A model generated the notes under the pieces. It was not told the origin of the DNA, ran no database searches, and was given only the letters and a program-made list of their open reading frames with translations. Both the position numbers and the translations under genes were made by a program. 34,890 bases of DNA from Saprospiraceae bacterium (GTDB taxonomy: Bacteria; Bacteroidota; Bacteroidia; Bacteroidales; JAIPBB01). This document shows positions 32,733 through 34,890 of this stretch, piece by piece (positions within the stretch are counted from its first letter, which is position 1; each line of letters begins with the position of its first letter). The DNA lies in contig JAIPBB010000012.1 of the NCBI GenBank assembly GCA_021739805.1, forward strand, positions 1 to 34,890, in the 5' to 3' direction.

Positions 32733-33716
32733 TTAGTAATACATCCAATATCCTTTGATTTTCCGTTTTGAATTGTACTCAAGGGCAGGGAATGGCAATT
32801 TTATAAATGTCATGCCTTTCAAAACTATTCTTAAAAACTTTGAATTCGTTTTAATTCTTGTCCAATCAATATCAAGCGATAATAGATACTGGCGATATCT
32901 AATAGTTTGGGGAATATATACTCCATCATATTCTATAATATTTTCAAATTCACCGTACATACCATTAGCTCCATAACCTAGAGAAATATCCAACCAATCA
33001 GGTGTAATTTTATTTGGGATAATTTTGTTTGCCGAAATCGAAAACCAGTAAGTATGACCATTATAATCATTAAAAATACGATTTAAGGAATTTGTTCCCA
33101 GATATCCGTTTGCTTTTCTTGAATAAATCGATTCCCAGTAACTGAATTTATATTTAATTACTTGTTCCTTAAATATCAATTCCTGCCCAAAAACTATAGC
33201 AGAACCGAAAGTATTGGCAGCCATATCTCCCCATGAAAATCCATAGCCTTCATAAAGTCCATCCATTATCTCAATTGGAGTTTGAAGAATCAAACCCAAA
33301 GTGGCACCATATATAAGGGCATCTTTTCTGCTGTGTCCGGCATTTAAGAGATAATTGAAACTGTTGTAACTATATACATAGGCACCATAGGTATGGCCGA
33401 ATTTATCAACTTGTAAGTATCCCTTATTATCGTTATAAAAATGGAAAGAAACTCTTTCTCTGCCCCTATACCATGTTTTGCTTAAAAAATATAATGACCC
33501 TACATAGTAGGCCGATCTGTATGCCAGAGCTTTGGAAACTTTAATTTTATTTTGATTTAAGGTATCTATGGATACATAATTATCCTGTTGTGCTAATGAA
33601 TATTTAGATAATAATAACAACAAGCACATGAAAAGAATTATTGTTTGAGCTTTTGGTTTTCTTAAACTTCTGACAAATTTTGTATTAATATCTTGTTTTA
33701 AGCACATCTTTTTCAA
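32733..33716 (-). CDS. DUF2279-family periplasmic/membrane protein
   Basis: 327 residues with a signal-like helix at about 25-42 (TIILFMCLLLLLSKYSLAQ). The DUF2279 core follows: YRGRERVSFHFYND, then QVDKFGHTYGAYVYS, HSRKDALIYGATLG and DGLYEGYGFSWGDMAANTFGS. The conserved Asp/His/Gly pattern suggests a small membrane-embedded fold related to the YfiM family; the function is unknown. The C-terminal part is beta-rich. The start at 33716 gives a long basic leader before the signal helix; a later start at the internal Met near the helix is possible. It lies 7 bases after the six-helix protein gene, so the two are co-transcribed. Confidence 0.78.
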   Translation of the reverse strand: MKKMCLKQDINTKFVRSLRKPKAQTIILFMCLLLLLSKYSLAQQDNYVSIDTLNQNKIKVSKALAYRSAYYVGSLYFLSKTWYRGRERVSFHFYNDNKGYLQVDKFGHTYGAYVYSYNSFNYLLNAGHSRKDALIYGATLGLILQTPIEIMDGLYEGYGFSWGDMAANTFGSAIVFGQELIFKEQVIKYKFSYWESIYSRKANGYLGTNSLNRIFNDYNGHTYWFSISANKIIPNKITPDWLDISLGYGANGMYGEFENIIEYDGVYIPQTIRYRQYLLSLDIDWTRIKTNSKFLRIVLKGMTFIKLPFPALEYNSKRKIKGYWMYY

Positions 33717-33723
33717 AAATTTA

Positions 33724-34470
33724 TTAGCTTATTCTACGGTTAAAAACGATTCCAATTAAAAAGAAAACAATGATGGGAAAAATGGTATATCCAATAATGC
33801 CGATATTTCGAATTTGCATATTATTCATTGGAATACCTAAAAGACCGACAAACGATAGAACTCCGCTTATTATTAAAAGAATCTGTATCAACTTCTCCAG
33901 ACCTTTTTTTCTGAATGTTGCTGATAAAAACAACATTGAAAGAGCAAAGAAGAAATCCCATGCAAGAATATCAAGAGCATACACTACAGAAGGCCAGTTA
34001 AAAGAAAAAACAAGTAATGACCAATCTTGATTCATAAATGCTTCTTGTTGACTCAGAGTTAAAATCACAAAATGCAAACTACAGGTAATACAGGTCATAA
34101 TTGACATGAAAAACAATGCTGAGAGGGAATATATTTTTGATTTCTCCGGGGTAGATTTATGAACAAATACCAATAAAAATACCATCAATGGACCAAGTAT
34201 AATAATTAGTAATTCAAGAATTGAAAAATATGGATTCCCAATGGGTTCATCAGGTGACTTTAAAGAAATAAATCCAAGAACTAAGGTTACAAGATAAATG
34301 GTTATAATTAATGCCGCTGACCATGCAATTACATTACCAACATAGGCATGTTGCTTTGTAAATAATTCAACCGGGGGCTTATCTCTTGATTGTATATTAT
34401 TGTTATTGCCGTCAAATTTTATATCCATAAAACAATTACTTTCTATTTTTTGATAACCCATTAATAACAA
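33724..34470 (-). CDS. Six-helix membrane protein of unknown function
   Basis: Up to 248 residues with about six hydrophobic segments (roughly 50-70, 83-105, 115-140, 160-185, 195-213 and 222-242). No recognised family motif. The frame opens with TTG at 34470; ATG codons at 34461 (MGYQKIES) and 34428 (MDIKFDGN) are better candidates, and the latter leaves a normal hydrophilic N-terminus. It is encoded directly upstream of the DUF2279 gene and 7 bases after the stop of the remnant at 34478. Confidence 0.6.
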   Translation of the reverse strand: MLLMGYQKIESNCFMDIKFDGNNNNIQSRDKPPVELFTKQHAYVGNVIAWSAALIITIYLVTLVLGFISLKSPDEPIGNPYFSILELLIIILGPLMVFLLVFVHKSTPEKSKIYSLSALFFMSIMTCITCSLHFVILTLSQQEAFMNQDWSLLVFSFNWPSVVYALDILAWDFFFALSMLFLSATFRKKGLEKLIQILLIISGVLSFVGLLGIPMNNMQIRNIGIIGYTIFPIIVFFLIGIVFNRRIS

Positions 34471-34477
34471 GATGACC

Positions 34478-34780
34478 TTAGTTTTTCTTTTCTTTAAAAA
34501 TTGTTGAATAGCTTATATTGAACCAATTACGTTCATTCCATATTTTTTTTTCATATTCAAAAAAAGATGAATTCTCTTTGATTATCTTTTTCATTGAGGA
34601 GAAGTATAACTTATTTATTATACTTGGCTTAACTTGTTTTTTGTAGTCTAGTATACTATTTGTTTGTAATACAATTCTTTTAAAATTACGCTCATTGAAT
34701 TTATCATTCTCAGATTTGAATATTTTACCAACCTTTATTGCACCTAATAAATTGACTCGTCCTGATTTTTGTTTACAAAT
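34478..34780 (-). pseudogene. 3' gene remnant lacking a start
   Basis: A 100-codon open frame on the minus strand runs from just after a TAA (34781-34783) to TAA at 34478. The only ATG is near codon 63, so it appears to be the 3' part of a longer gene. The product is basic and hydrophilic (KSGRVNLLGAIKVGK near the start; FFEYEKKIWNERNWFN near the end) with amino-acid composition typical of real protein. I do not recognise the family. The sequence beyond it to the window end (34784-34890) shows no further gene, only A+T-rich DNA with stops in every frame. Confidence 0.4.
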
Positions 34781-34890
34781 TTAATTTATATATTTTTTAG
34801 ATTTCTTTTTAATTATCATTTTATTTCTTTGTCATTTCAATACAGTTTCCTTTTTTGATGTGTTGGGTTGTGAAGTATTTTTAATATACT

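Noticed and set aside
34478..34780. Galactokinase or transposase fragment suggested by GRVNLLGAIKVGK
   Set aside because: Only a few residues resemble GRVNLIGEH or IS630-type segments and the rest does not follow either family.

Overview
The window looks like a Bacteroidota (Bacteroidetes) chromosome. It is A+T-rich. Many upstream regions carry the phylum's own promoter form (TTTG, a spacer, then TAnnTTTG). One gene ends in a type IX secretion (Por) sorting domain, and rimP-nusA-infB, a DUF2279 protein and a Gly2-type PurF homologue are arranged as is usual in that phylum. The order or genus cannot be read from the sequence.

Layout. 1-5.6 kb: an ECF sigma factor, a one-pass membrane protein with a barrel-like tail, a secreted PKD/T9SS protein, a terminator, and a convergent lipoprotein with six 37-residue repeats and YD-like repeats. 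5.6-14.3 kb: after a regulatory region with two identical palindromes and a good promoter comes a tightly packed eight-gene operon: ThiL/AIR-synthase-like protein, FabF-like ketosynthase, NAD-dependent epimerase/reductase, radical SAM enzyme, UbiA prenyltransferase, Old Yellow Enzyme-type reductase, acyl carrier protein and alpha-oxoamine synthase. A lipid-kinase gene (14.5-15.5 kb) and the first ~35 codons of an FAD-dependent oxidoreductase follow. This is the best candidate here for an undescribed system: the gene set predicts an ACP-bound acyl chain condensed with an amino acid, plus prenyl transfer, flavin reduction and a radical step. I do not recognise the product.

15.6-18.5 kb: the oxidoreductase gene is cut off where an AbiE toxin-antitoxin pair lies in the opposite direction. 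The pair has two matching 30-bp inverted repeats over its promoter. It is flanked by two near-identical 22-bp sequences that on the minus strand read MKFTEEK, the kind of start I associate with HsdR-like restriction subunits, so the site looks like a worn defence locus. A 34-residue one-helix protein with a stop/start-overlapping partner lies just beyond.

18.5-26.5 kb: a helical lipoprotein diverging from an MMPL/RND exporter, a repeat-bearing gap, glucose-1-phosphate thymidylyltransferase (rmlA), a short-chain polyprenyl diphosphate synthase, a PurF-like protein without the catalytic Cys2, and ssb. 26.8-31.8 kb: tRNA-Gln(UUG), then rimP-nusA-infB. 31.8-34.9 kb, minus strand: a lone 2-oxoacid-dehydrogenase acyltransferase domain, a DUF2279 protein, a six-helix membrane protein and a 3' gene remnant.

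Possible links, all inference: the polyprenyl synthase could feed the UbiA enzyme and the MMPL exporter could move the lipid product, but neither is in the operon.
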